Part shown: positions 21,915 to 29,837 of the stretch, piece by piece
Numbering within the stretch: position 1 is the stretch's first letter
How the letters are laid out: each line of letters starts with the position of its first letter
NCBI GenBank assembly: GCA_965649825.1
Contig: OZ287698.1
Coordinates: 1,302,001 to 1,366,000 of the forward strand
Length of the DNA: 64,000 nt
Reading direction: 5' to 3'
Origin: Penicillus capitatus
Lineage: Eukaryota; Chlorophyta
Translations under genes and position numbers: made by a program
The notes under the pieces: model-generated
The model's database searches: none
What the model saw: only the letters and a program-made list of their open reading frames with translations
Told to the model about the DNA's origin: nothing

Positions 21915-23128
21915 CTAGATCAGTGCGAGATTCGATCGAGACCTTTCGATTCCTGTCCACGCGACCATGACGCCATTGTCTGTACAGAGACGTGGCGGTG
22001 GACAGATCAATGCCATTCCGAATTCTGCCGCCGTTTGTTTGAGTCTCTCACGTACGACGCTGTTAGCTGCGACCCCGCCAGAGACGACGAATCCTTTGTG
22101 GAGTCCATCAATGTGCTGAGTGGCCCAGGCAATACCCCGACGGCATTTGTCTTGGAGATGGCAAACGGCAACGTGCTGAAACGAAGCTGCCAGATCTGCC
22201 TGCGTTTGAGAGGACAGGGTCACCACATTCAGTGAAGACTTTTCGTTTTCGATAGTGAGGCGCACGGACGTCTTCAGTCCAGAATAGGAAAAATCGCACG
22301 TTGCGTGCTGCTGCATGGGCACCTTGAACGGATACCGTAGAGGATCGCCTCTTTCAGCTTCTTTCTCCAGTGCTGCCCCTCCCGACGGTAACAATTCCAA
22401 ATCTAACATCCTGGCCACTTTGTCATAAGCTTCCCCTAGGCGACACTGTTTCTCGGCTGCTGTGGACACGCAGGAAAGCAGCATACCGACCCAAAGAGTC
22501 ATCCAGTGTGGTGCCGATCTGTGTGTAATTCCCGATTCCGTGTACGACGAGCAGAAGATTGTGGCCTCCAGAAACCAGAAGACACAGGAAAGGAAACGTC
22601 ACATCATCGGTCAGCCGAGACACCAATGCATGCGCTTCCATATGATGAATCGGAATCAACGGGATCCTTCTCTCTGCGGAAAGTCGCATCGCCGCCTCGA
22701 CGCCGACCTACCCATCCGTGAACACTCCTTTGCAAGGAACGCCATGATCGGTGACGCACTCTGAGGCATAGACTAAGACCGGGACCGACGGTTACTGCCA
22801 CGGCGTCAAGGAAGGACGTTTGGGATAGGGCCTCGCGGATCAGACCCTCCATGGCAGCTTGATGGGCTTCCTGGGCCAAACGGGGAACTACACCACCCCA
22901 GTGTGCGTGGATCTCTGCCTGCGTCGCGAGCTTTTCGGCAATAACGACGCCACCATTCTCCACGACGGCCACTCCGGTATCGTCACAGCTGCTCTCGATA
23001 CCCAACACTCGATAGCACTCTCTCGGTGCGACATGCGTCCTCGGAATACAACGTCGACGTGGCCAAGACTCGCGCCGTACACCGAGACGCAAGCATCCTT
23101 CCAGGGAGCCCTTCAAACGCACGTACAT
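21915..23128 (-). CDS. OSGEPL1: Organellar tRNA N6-adenosine threonylcarbamoyltransferase (TsaD/Qri7/OSGEPL1 type)
   Basis: The enzyme makes t6A37 on ANN-decoding tRNAs. After a basic leader (MYVRLKGSLEGCLRLGVRRE), expected for import, the protein has VLGIESSCDDTGVAVVENGG, HWGGVVPRLAQEAH, the metal-binding HMEAH motif (PIHHMEAHALVSR), FPFLCLLVSGGHNLL, a C-terminal exon with DFSYSGLKTSVRL, KGFVVSGGVAANSVV and LCTDNGVMVAW, then NLALI and stop. Longer TsaD/Qri7-style length and the leader point to the mitochondrial (or plastid) enzyme, not cytosolic Kae1/OSGEP. Three or more exons; introns near 22440-22480 and 22720-22760 were inferred. Its start codon is 20 bp from the stop of the uS4 gene on the same strand. 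Confidence 0.88.
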
Positions 23129-23148
23129 GAATGATACCGACGGCGGAT

Positions 23149-23700
23149 CTATTTCTTAAAGATCAGCGCATCAAAGTCGATCAACGCGGGGAGGAGAATG
23201 CGCTGAGGGGGAAAAAGATAGATCGCGGTAAGTGTCTTCAAATCCACTTCCAGATGCAGAGCTCTGGGAATGCGCAGGGGCCTCTTGATGTTCTTGTCCA
23301 AAGGACTGCGATCCTGTTTCATCCAAAACTCAGCGATGGTGGGTCGCAGTCGTGGATCCACTCGAATGATATCGCCCGGCTCACAGAGATCGGATCCCGA
23401 TGTGGGATGCTGACCATTGACGGTTACGTGTTTGTGCCTCGCACACTGTCGCGCTTGGTAGACGGAAGGAAAGAGACCAGCTCGAACAAGGATGACATCG
23501 AGACGACGCTCCAGTGTCATCAGCAAATGTCGATTCCAGTTCGTCTCGCGATCTTTGCCGACTTTGCGTGGTGGTAAGGGACCATAAAGCATCAGGAGCT
23601 TGCGTCTTGTGTCGTTGAGTCGTTCGATCTGCGCGACGGGACGCGAACCGCGTCTCTGTAGATAGCGTGCAATGCTCTGTGTGATGCCATGACATCCCTT
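23149..23700 (-). CDS. Organellar small-subunit ribosomal protein uS4
   Basis: The main exon reads GITQSIARYLQRRGSRPVAQ, LLMLYGPLPPRKVG and then the S4 RNA-binding domain (ERRLDVILVRAGLFPSVYQA and HKHVTVNGQ), followed by IRVDPRLRPTIAEFWMK and a C-terminal extension ending DALIFKK. The linear order matches bacterial/organellar uS4. It binds 16S-like rRNA early in small-subunit assembly. The first exon is not resolved; an ATG-containing segment (MAGRFRRRD) lies at about 23720 in a different frame. Sitting directly behind the organellar t6A enzyme, it may share its expression. Confidence 0.75.
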   Translation of the reverse strand, partial: KGCHGITQSIARYLQRRGSRPVAQIERLNDTRRKLLMLYGPLPPRKVGKDRETNWNRHLLMTLERRLDVILVRAGLFPSVYQARQCARHKHVTVNGQHPTSGSDLCEPGDIIRVDPRLRPTIAEFWMKQDRSPLDKNIKRPLRIPRALHLEVDLKTLTAIYLFPPQRILLPALIDFDALIFKK

Positions 23701-23771
23701 CGACGAAACCTCCCTGCCATCACAAGGTCTCTCACATTCTTGCAGTGTGCGCGTTCGGAATCGTGTTCTGC

Positions 23772-24191
23772 TTACTCGGCAGAAGGAAAGAGCTGTAGGG
23801 TTGTGGACATCGAACTGCTGTATTTCTGATGAATGGATTGTCCGAATTCCATCTGCAGGGCGTCATCAGAACTGTTCTGAAGGACCTGCGTGAAACGGCC
23901 GCCGGGCATCACTGGGAAGTTCTTGAGAAATTTGTCAAACTGCCGCGGAGTCAGACGCTTGTAAGGAAAGAGGTTTGTCTGGAAGCCCAGATTTCGTGAG
24001 ACACGACATCGACGCAGCAACGTATTTCGAACGACCATTTGTGACGCCGAACCTTCCGATCGTCCGTCGTCTAACACCAACACGACGCCAGACGACGTGG
24101 CAGATGGGACGGCGCGTCGGATTTGACAAGACTGTGACGGGATACCGCGCAGTACGCGTCTTCCTAAAGCCCAGCGATCATGCAGATGCAT
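23772..24191 (-). CDS. Unrecognised small protein
   Basis: From ATG 24191 one frame runs 139 codons to the stop at 23772 without needing an intron. The C-terminal half is the more protein-like part: NLGFQTNLFPYKRLTPRQF, DKFLKNFPVMPGGRFTQVLQ and a polar tail. The N-terminus is basic (MHLHDRWALGRRVLRG), as in an organellar leader. No family is recognised. It is divergent from the superoxide dismutase gene (starts 262 bp apart). Confidence 0.45.
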   Translation of the reverse strand: MHLHDRWALGRRVLRGIPSQSCQIRRAVPSATSSGVVLVLDDGRSEGSASQMVVRNTLLRRCRVSRNLGFQTNLFPYKRLTPRQFDKFLKNFPVMPGGRFTQVLQNSSDDALQMEFGQSIHQKYSSSMSTTLQLFPSAE

Positions 24192-24453
24192 CTCATTCTC
24201 ATTCTGAGTATATGCGTTGCAGATTACGAAAACCGTTATGAAGCGACATGTCGCTATGCGTCTGTCAACGCGCAACCGCTGATCGCCTGCACACGTGGTG
24301 AAGCGACCCGATTCACGTGAAGGCAAACGTCACGATCGTTATCTGCTTAGGAAGAACAGAGCTTCGTCGTGGTTCCAATACTTAATCAAGCACCACAATT
24401 CACTTCTCCGATCATAATATCACCGTGTCTGAGGCAAAGCGCACGTCTACGAT

Positions 24454-24959
24454 GCGATTCTTCTTCGCCCTCTTACTGCTTGCCACTTGCGTGCCGTCGT
24501 CTGTCTGTGCGTCCGGTGAATCCGTGGTCTACGCATGCTGCGACCTTGGCGACTTCGAAACAGCTGGTGGCCACATCGTCTTCTCTCAGAAAAAGAACGG
24601 CGGTCCGACGTTTATTGCTGGTTGTCCTAGACAGACATAGGCGTCAGTGTCTCGAAAACGTCTTGTTTTCAGGTTTCATTACAAATGTCACGACGGGGTT
24701 ACACGGTTGGCACATTCACGAATTCGGTATCACTCCAGGAGATAATCCATGCGGCAGTGCTGGAGGCCACTTCAATCCTCTGGGTAAGTTTCCGGGCAAA
24801 TACAACTAGACACAGATTTGGATATTTGGATCCAGATATGACGCATGGAGCTCCGGATGCCGAAGTGCGTCACATTGGTGACTTGGGTAACTTTGAAGCG
24901 AACGAATTCGGCGTCGGTTTCGTCGCAACGGCCGATACGCAGATAACTTTGGTGGGGCC
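24454..24959 (+). pseudogene. SOD: Secreted Cu/Zn superoxide dismutase, 5' part, split by a retrotransposon
   Basis: ATG 24454 opens a signal peptide ([20 protein letters not shown]). Two introns (about 50 nt each, ending ttttcag and tggatccag) separate exons reading [52 protein letters not shown] and [13 protein letters not shown]. All metal ligands expected in this part are present: the HIH pair, HFNP, HGAP, RHIGD. The frame is cut at 24959 by the LTR element. The remaining exon (active-site Arg region, LVIHADEDD, final Cys) continues at 33487-33630. Excising the element and one GGGCC copy leaves the reading frame intact, so the gene was functional until recently. This allele should now be null unless a spliced or second copy exists. 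Confidence 0.9.
24955..24959. repeat. Target-site duplication GGGCC, left copy
   Basis: GGGCC flanks the element here and at 33487-33491. Together with TG...CA ends it proves integrase-mediated insertion of one intact element. Confidence 0.95.
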
Positions 24960-25570
24960 TGTGAAGAACTCCCCCCGGCACCCTCTTCCTGCACCTCCCT
25001 CTCGACGTCCTCGGCTTGGACGACACGTATCTCTCCCTCGCCTTGGCCGGGAGGTGGAGGTGGAGCATTGTTGCCGGAGTCGTTCCCGTGTTGGCTCATC
25101 TCACAAGCGCAGCGGAAGTCTTGGAATTGGATGAGGATGGGCGAAAGCTCGGAGGCCACACAAACAGCTTTTGCAGCAAAGAGCGACTTGTTACAACTTT
25201 GGGAATAGACAGCGAATGTTTTTGACAGATTGTATGCGGTTCAGAACACAAGTGTAAACTTTTGATGTTTTAAACGAAAGGTGGTTTATGTGTCCGACCC
25301 TCGTTTAAATACCCAGTCCCCGATGTGACAGTAGGAAAAGTATAAGAAGTTCAAGAGTGAGTTCATGGTGAGGTTCCGAATGAGACGTAGGAAGTTCATT
25401 ACGAAACTCTAGAAGTTTCCTGAGAAGCTCAGCGTGAACTTCGCAGGGACTCACTCCTTGTCATCGCGACTCAGCAGCGACGGTTACGTTGCGTAGCCAA
25501 GAGTGAAAGCAAGACATCACTACTGTCACCGTCACATCACCGTTTCCTGCACTTCGCGCCTTTCTTCACA
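24960..25570 (-). repeat. 3' LTR of the retrotransposon
   Basis: It is the same 611 bp as the 5' LTR, immediately after GGGCC at 24955-24959. The sequence just upstream of it on the element strand is not purine-rich, so no ordinary polypurine tract can be pointed to. Confidence 0.95.
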
Positions 25571-25696
25571 TGGGCGCACCCGTATGTCCGTATGCGCAAA
25601 CTCCGAAATTGCGGAGCAAAAGAAAACTCAACCCGTACACAAACCTAAGCTATTGGTGATTCACTTGCAGGAAGCCCCTACTGGGCCGCGCGTTTG

Positions 25697-26701
25697 TCAC
25701 ACACGCGGGTCTGGAATGCCGATTCTGGTAGTCTCTGCCTGGTGCAGTACACCGTTGACTCTGTCGATGGAGAGACGGAACGGGCCCATCACTTCTCTTC
25801 CCAATCTCGTCTCCACTCTCTCATTTACCACCATAAGGTGGAGAATGTGCGTCTCAAATCCCAGCTTCACTCTTGCGGACGTGTATCCGATCACCTCGCT
25901 GACTTCTCCATCGGGTCGTACCACACGTACCTCGATGCCAAAGCCTGGGGGAGGTGGTCCGTGCATGAGGTGAACACGGAGGCCGAGAAGTTCGGCCGTT
26001 CTGCGTCCGACGACGTGTCCCGAGAGCTCAGGATCCACAAGGAATCGGTGCGGGAGGGGAAGTTCCCCGAGTTCCCCTGCCGTGATGCACCTTGTGCCGG
26101 GACGACGGCGCGAGGCGAAGGGCGATGGCGGCGGTGGTGGAACGTCCCGAGGTGAGGACGGCCGAGGTGCCCTCGGCCTCACAGGTGGAGGTGGGGGCGG
26201 GTTCCCCATTCCTTGGCGGGAGGTGCCTTCCCCTTGTCTTCCTCGTGCCCTCCTTTGCTGTCCTCGCCTTGCTGTCCTGCTTCTCGGACCGGTTGCTCCC
26301 ACCGGCGCCTCCAGAGCCGTCGACGTGCCACCGGCCTCCTCCTCGCAGCGCCTCTCGATTTCGGTGATGAGGTCGGCCAAGGTTAGGGGGCGGCAGAGCT
26401 CCCTGATTTCCGCCGTCCGGGCTTCTCTCAGGCTCCGTTCCGCCGCGGGCGTGAGGCTCTCCGAGGAGGAGGCCGGTGCCACGCGACGGAGGCTGGTCAG
26501 CCGGGCCAGGTTTCCTTCTGAGGTTGAACTGCTTCGTTCCCTCTTCATGGCAAACCTAACCAACGCTTCGAAGAGGTAGAACGACAAGAACACCGAGAAG
26601 CCGATGCAAAATTCCTGTGCCACCGCGGTCCACGAATCAGCGACTATTCCCAGAATGACGGCAAGAATGAGTGCGAAGAAACTGAACACAACGAAAGACA
26701 T
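25697..26701 (-). CDS. ORF3: membrane-anchored retropepsin-like protein lacking the DSG motif
   Basis: A 334-residue protein occupies the place where env sits in retroviruses, 274 bp after pol. It begins with two hydrophobic segments (residues 1-20, VVFSFFALILAVILGIV; and 31-52, FCIGFSVFLSFYLFEALVRF). A helical part, an Arg/Gly-rich stretch and a polyproline linker (165-195) follow. Residues 218-320 look like a retropepsin: RFLVDPELSGHVVGRRTAEL, then GFETHILHLMVV and LGREVMGPFRLSIDRVNGV. This parallels the protease in this element's Gag (MLVDSGSSV; GGETRQVPFLVV; VGVNALRDFGWSLDF). Asp223 is retained but the Ser/Thr-Gly after it is replaced (D-P-E). Layout (membrane segments, basic/proline linker, protease fold) mirrors Gag, suggesting an internal duplication. 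How it is expressed is not evident; splicing or a subgenomic RNA is possible. Confidence 0.8.
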   Translation of the reverse strand: MSFVVFSFFALILAVILGIVADSWTAVAQEFCIGFSVFLSFYLFEALVRFAMKRERSSSTSEGNLARLTSLRRVAPASSSESLTPAAERSLREARTAEIRELCRPLTLADLITEIERRCEEEAGGTSTALEAPVGATGPRSRTARRGQQRRARGRQGEGTSRQGMGNPPPPPPVRPRAPRPSSPRDVPPPPPSPFASRRRPGTRCITAGELGELPLPHRFLVDPELSGHVVGRRTAELLGLRVHLMHGPPPPGFGIEVRVVRPDGEVSEVIGYTSARVKLGFETHILHLMVVNERVETRLGREVMGPFRLSIDRVNGVLHQAETTRIGIPDPRV

Positions 26702-26975
26702 ATGCGAGCGAATGGTGAAATCCCGGTGCGGGCGGTCCCTTTATACCCCCGTAACCTCCGAGGACACGTGCCCAGCGCGCGCCCTGGCTGGCGGTTATCC
26801 TATGGTTCGCCCAAAGTTCATGACATCCGTCGGGAGCTTCGCTCCGCTGGAGGAAGCTATCTTCCAACCGTTGGGAGTTTCCTCACGCATTTGGTCATCC
26901 GTCGCAAACCGTTATGAACTTTTGGAAGACAAAGGTGTATCCGTCAGTAACCCGTCGGATTATCTAATGAGTGCG

Positions 26976-29837
26976 TCACATCTGCAGCAGCCGTAGCTGG
27001 TGCGAGTGACATGACCGGCGATTCCGCCCATCCAGTGTTTCGACCTCGATGATATGCGGAGTGATAATAGCGCGGACGCGCCATCCCGACTCCCATTGGG
27101 CCGCTAGCTTATGCGCTGGCCGCGGCACCATGATTGCGACCTTGTCTCCAACTCGCAGATTTCTTCTCGTCGGGATGGTCCGCTCATGTCTCGCTCTTCT
27201 TCTTTGGCGCTGGCCGTCCGAGCGTTCTCGCGCCCTTTTTCTGATCCTTTCCAGCTCTGCGTCCGGGAGCCTGGTGCCATCGGGTCGTTTGCCTGTCATG
27301 ATGAGCCTCGGGGCATATCCTGTGGCGGAGTGCCACGAGCCATTATATGCCGCCTCCACGCGTTGGATGAGTGCTGGCCACGGCGCGCTTGGACCTTCTC
27401 TTCGGATACGGCCTAGAATGGTGCCAATTGCTCGTTCCGCCATTCCATTGCTCCAGTGAGCGTAGGCAGGAGACAGTGCCATCTCCACGCGGTGCCGGCT
27501 GCAATACTCTTCGAAGTCAATGGACACGAAGGCTGCGCCTTGGTCACTCACGAGCCGGCGAGGGGGCCCGAAGTGATATATCCATTTACGCAGGCCCGCC
27601 TTCGCGGCCTCGGCCGTTGGCCCCGCTGAGGCTGTGAGCAGGACATAGCGGCTGAATCCGTCTATCATGAGAAACACGTGCACGTCATCTTCCTCCTCTT
27701 CCCAGTGTATGGGTCCGAGAAAATCGCAAAAAGCCGTGTCGTTGGGGCAGGGGCAATCCCACGAGCCCCAGACGGGCCGCTGAATGGGTCGTCCGTAGGC
27801 CTGACATTGCCTGCACCCTTGGACAAACTGTTGGACATGCGCTTTCATTCCTGGCCAGTCTGCTCCCATTGCTTTGAGGTTCCTTAGCGTCGTCTGCCAG
27901 TTGAAGTGCCCTTCGTGAGCCTTCTTGATCTGCCTCAGCTGGCCTTGTGTTGGGCCCGTCGTTGCCTGAGACACCTCAGCTACACCCTTTCCCTTACGGG
28001 GTCTGGATAGGAGGTCCGCGCCTCGGTTTTCTGCCCCGGGAACGAACTCGACAATGAAGTTTTCGTTCCCCAGGAGCCATCCCAGTAGGCGCATCACTCG
28101 CTTGTCCTTGAGACTTGGCGCGCTGGTGCTCAGTTGCTCGGCGACCGCTTGGTTGTCCGTCCGGATGAGCAAAGGAAAGTCCCCTCGTAACGGCTTTGTG
28201 GCTTGACAGGCCCACACGATTGCCTTGAGTTCCCCGAGGAAGGATGAAGTCACTTCCGGCACACTCTTGCTTCCGAGGTCGACGAGGTGCTCGCAATCTG
28301 GCCCTTTGGCCCATAGCAGATATCCTGCGTGCTCCCCAGACCAATCCGTCTCGAGAATGTATTGCGTCGTCCGGAGACCGGGCAGTTCGAGCAATACCTG
28401 TCGATCGAGGGCTCGCAGCAGCACCTCCCAGACTTCCCGTCGGGCTTGGCCCCACCACTCGTCGTCCTGTTTTTTCGCCTTGGCTTCCGCGAGCAGCTGT
28501 CGGAGGGGCGCTATCAATCTTTCGAGGTCCACAATGGTTCGCCTTAAATAGGAGAGCACTCCGATGAGGCGCTCGAGATCTTTCCAGTGCGTCACTTCCC
28601 CGAGTTGGGTCCAACGGCTGCGGAAGTACTCCGTTAGCGTCCATGACCCATGCGACAGTTCCATTCCCAGGAACTTGACTTTCGTCATCAGGAGCTCGGT
28701 CTTCGCGAGATTGACCTTGAGTCCGAACTCCTGGAAACGGGCGAAGATGCTACGGACGCGGTCGCAGAGTTCTTCGGGAGTGACGCCGCCTATAAGGAGG
28801 TCGTCGGCGTATTGAACCGCACCGAGCCCCTGAACGATCTCGGCGACGCGCTCAGCGAAAAGGATCGGGCTCCAGGACCATCCCTGCGGCAGGCGCTTCC
28901 AGGCGTAGCGGCGGTCTTGCCAGGTGAAGGCAAACGCAGACTGCAGCTCTGGGCCCACCGGGATGGCGAAGAAACCATCCTTGAGATCCAGCTTTGCGAA
29001 GTATCGCCACGCTGGATCCACATCCCATAGTCGCCGCCAGACGTCGATCTGGGTCATTCCATGCTTCTTGAAGTGAGCGTTCAGCCAACGAAAATCGTTG
29101 GTGAACCTGTAGCTTCCATCCTTTTTGGGGATGGGATACAGGGGGCTCAAGGCCACGCGCTCACCCATGGAGACTGGTCGTAGATAGCCGCGCTGAACGT
29201 AATGTTCAAGCTGCTCCGCTATCTTGCGTCGGTCGGCGACTTGCTCCGTTTTGTAGGATGTTCGCAACCCTTGCTCTCTGGGTGGCGTCCAGCAGACTTC
29301 GTCGGCTCTGACTCGGAGGGGCTCCATTGCGGGCACGATAGGGTGTCGGCTTAGGTCGCTCACGTCAGGAAAACGACTCGCCAGCTCGTCTCGCAGGGAC
29401 TCAGCGAGAGTGTCGACGGCGACCGTGTTGATCTTGGCCAGCCGGACTACCTCGATGCTGTCGTGTCCATGTAGGGAAACGAGGGGCGTCGTCGGAGTGA
29501 TTCGGATCACTCTTTCTGACGTATTGTAGACCTCACAACGTATCATTCCTCCAGACGTCACCACTACTCCAGACAGAACTTCGGGCCGTTGGAAGCAGCT
29601 AGCTATTGTGACGCCGCCTTCTACTTCTATCTTCCACGGGAGGTACCAGCGTTCCCAAGTTCTCGGCGGCAAGAATCTTGGCTTTCCACTCTGCAGCTGG
29701 ACTCCCTTTGGAGTGATTGAGATCCCGGTTCCATCCTTGATTTCCCACTGCTGGTGCACGCGAACAATGCCGCCCCTCCCGTGGCTTTTGGAGGGGGCAG
29801 CTAGTTTGGGCGGTGTGCTTCCTGTACTGCCGCGCAC
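26976..29837 (-). CDS. pol: Retrotransposon Pol: reverse transcriptase, RNase H, integrase
   Basis: The frame has no ATG at its start (29837 is GTG) and is entered by -1 frameshift from Gag. About residues 25-130 are a beta-rich domain of unclear nature. Reverse transcriptase spans about 195-400, with KLDLKDGFFAIPVG (Asp284), RLPQGWSWSPILF and VQYADDLLIGG (Asp345/346). RNase H has LETDWS (Asp498), GELKAI (Glu536), RTDNQAV (Asp561) and GADLL (Asp608). Integrase has a zinc module (H641, H644, C675, C678), and catalytic Asp705, Asp765 and Glu801; the last two have 35 residues between them, the D-D-35-E spacing. The C-terminal 120 residues are very basic and end in a small beta domain (VGDKVAIMVPRPAHKL). 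All catalytic residues are intact. Confidence 0.95.
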   Translation of the reverse strand: MRGSTGSTPPKLAAPSKSHGRGGIVRVHQQWEIKDGTGISITPKGVQLQSGKPRFLPPRTWERWYLPWKIEVEGGVTIASCFQRPEVLSGVVVTSGGMIRCEVYNTSERVIRITPTTPLVSLHGHDSIEVVRLAKINTVAVDTLAESLRDELASRFPDVSDLSRHPIVPAMEPLRVRADEVCWTPPREQGLRTSYKTEQVADRRKIAEQLEHYVQRGYLRPVSMGERVALSPLYPIPKKDGSYRFTNDFRWLNAHFKKHGMTQIDVWRRLWDVDPAWRYFAKLDLKDGFFAIPVGPELQSAFAFTWQDRRYAWKRLPQGWSWSPILFAERVAEIVQGLGAVQYADDLLIGGVTPEELCDRVRSIFARFQEFGLKVNLAKTELLMTKVKFLGMELSHGSWTLTEYFRSRWTQLGEVTHWKDLERLIGVLSYLRRTIVDLERLIAPLRQLLAEAKAKKQDDEWWGQARREVWEVLLRALDRQVLLELPGLRTTQYILETDWSGEHAGYLLWAKGPDCEHLVDLGSKSVPEVTSSFLGELKAIVWACQATKPLRGDFPLLIRTDNQAVAEQLSTSAPSLKDKRVMRLLGWLLGNENFIVEFVPGAENRGADLLSRPRKGKGVAEVSQATTGPTQGQLRQIKKAHEGHFNWQTTLRNLKAMGADWPGMKAHVQQFVQGCRQCQAYGRPIQRPVWGSWDCPCPNDTAFCDFLGPIHWEEEEDDVHVFLMIDGFSRYVLLTASAGPTAEAAKAGLRKWIYHFGPPRRLVSDQGAAFVSIDFEEYCSRHRVEMALSPAYAHWSNGMAERAIGTILGRIRREGPSAPWPALIQRVEAAYNGSWHSATGYAPRLIMTGKRPDGTRLPDAELERIRKRARERSDGQRQRRRARHERTIPTRRNLRVGDKVAIMVPRPAHKLAAQWESGWRVRAIITPHIIEVETLDGRNRRSCHSHQLRLLQM
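29773..29810 (-). promoter_or_regulatory. Programmed -1 ribosomal frameshift signal between gag and pol
   Basis: On the minus strand the gag frame reads CGC CCA AAC TAG. C CCA AAC (29804-29810) is a perfect X-XXY-YYZ slippery heptamer; slipping back one base gives CCC AAA, which continues in the pol frame. Seven bases later a GC-rich hairpin can form: CCCCUCC (29796-29790) with GGAGGGG (29779-29773), loop of 10, extendable by GCUG/CGGC around a bulged C. Spacer length and position before the gag stop are typical of retroviral signals. Pol has no ATG of its own in the overlap, which supports this mode of expression. Confidence 0.88.
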
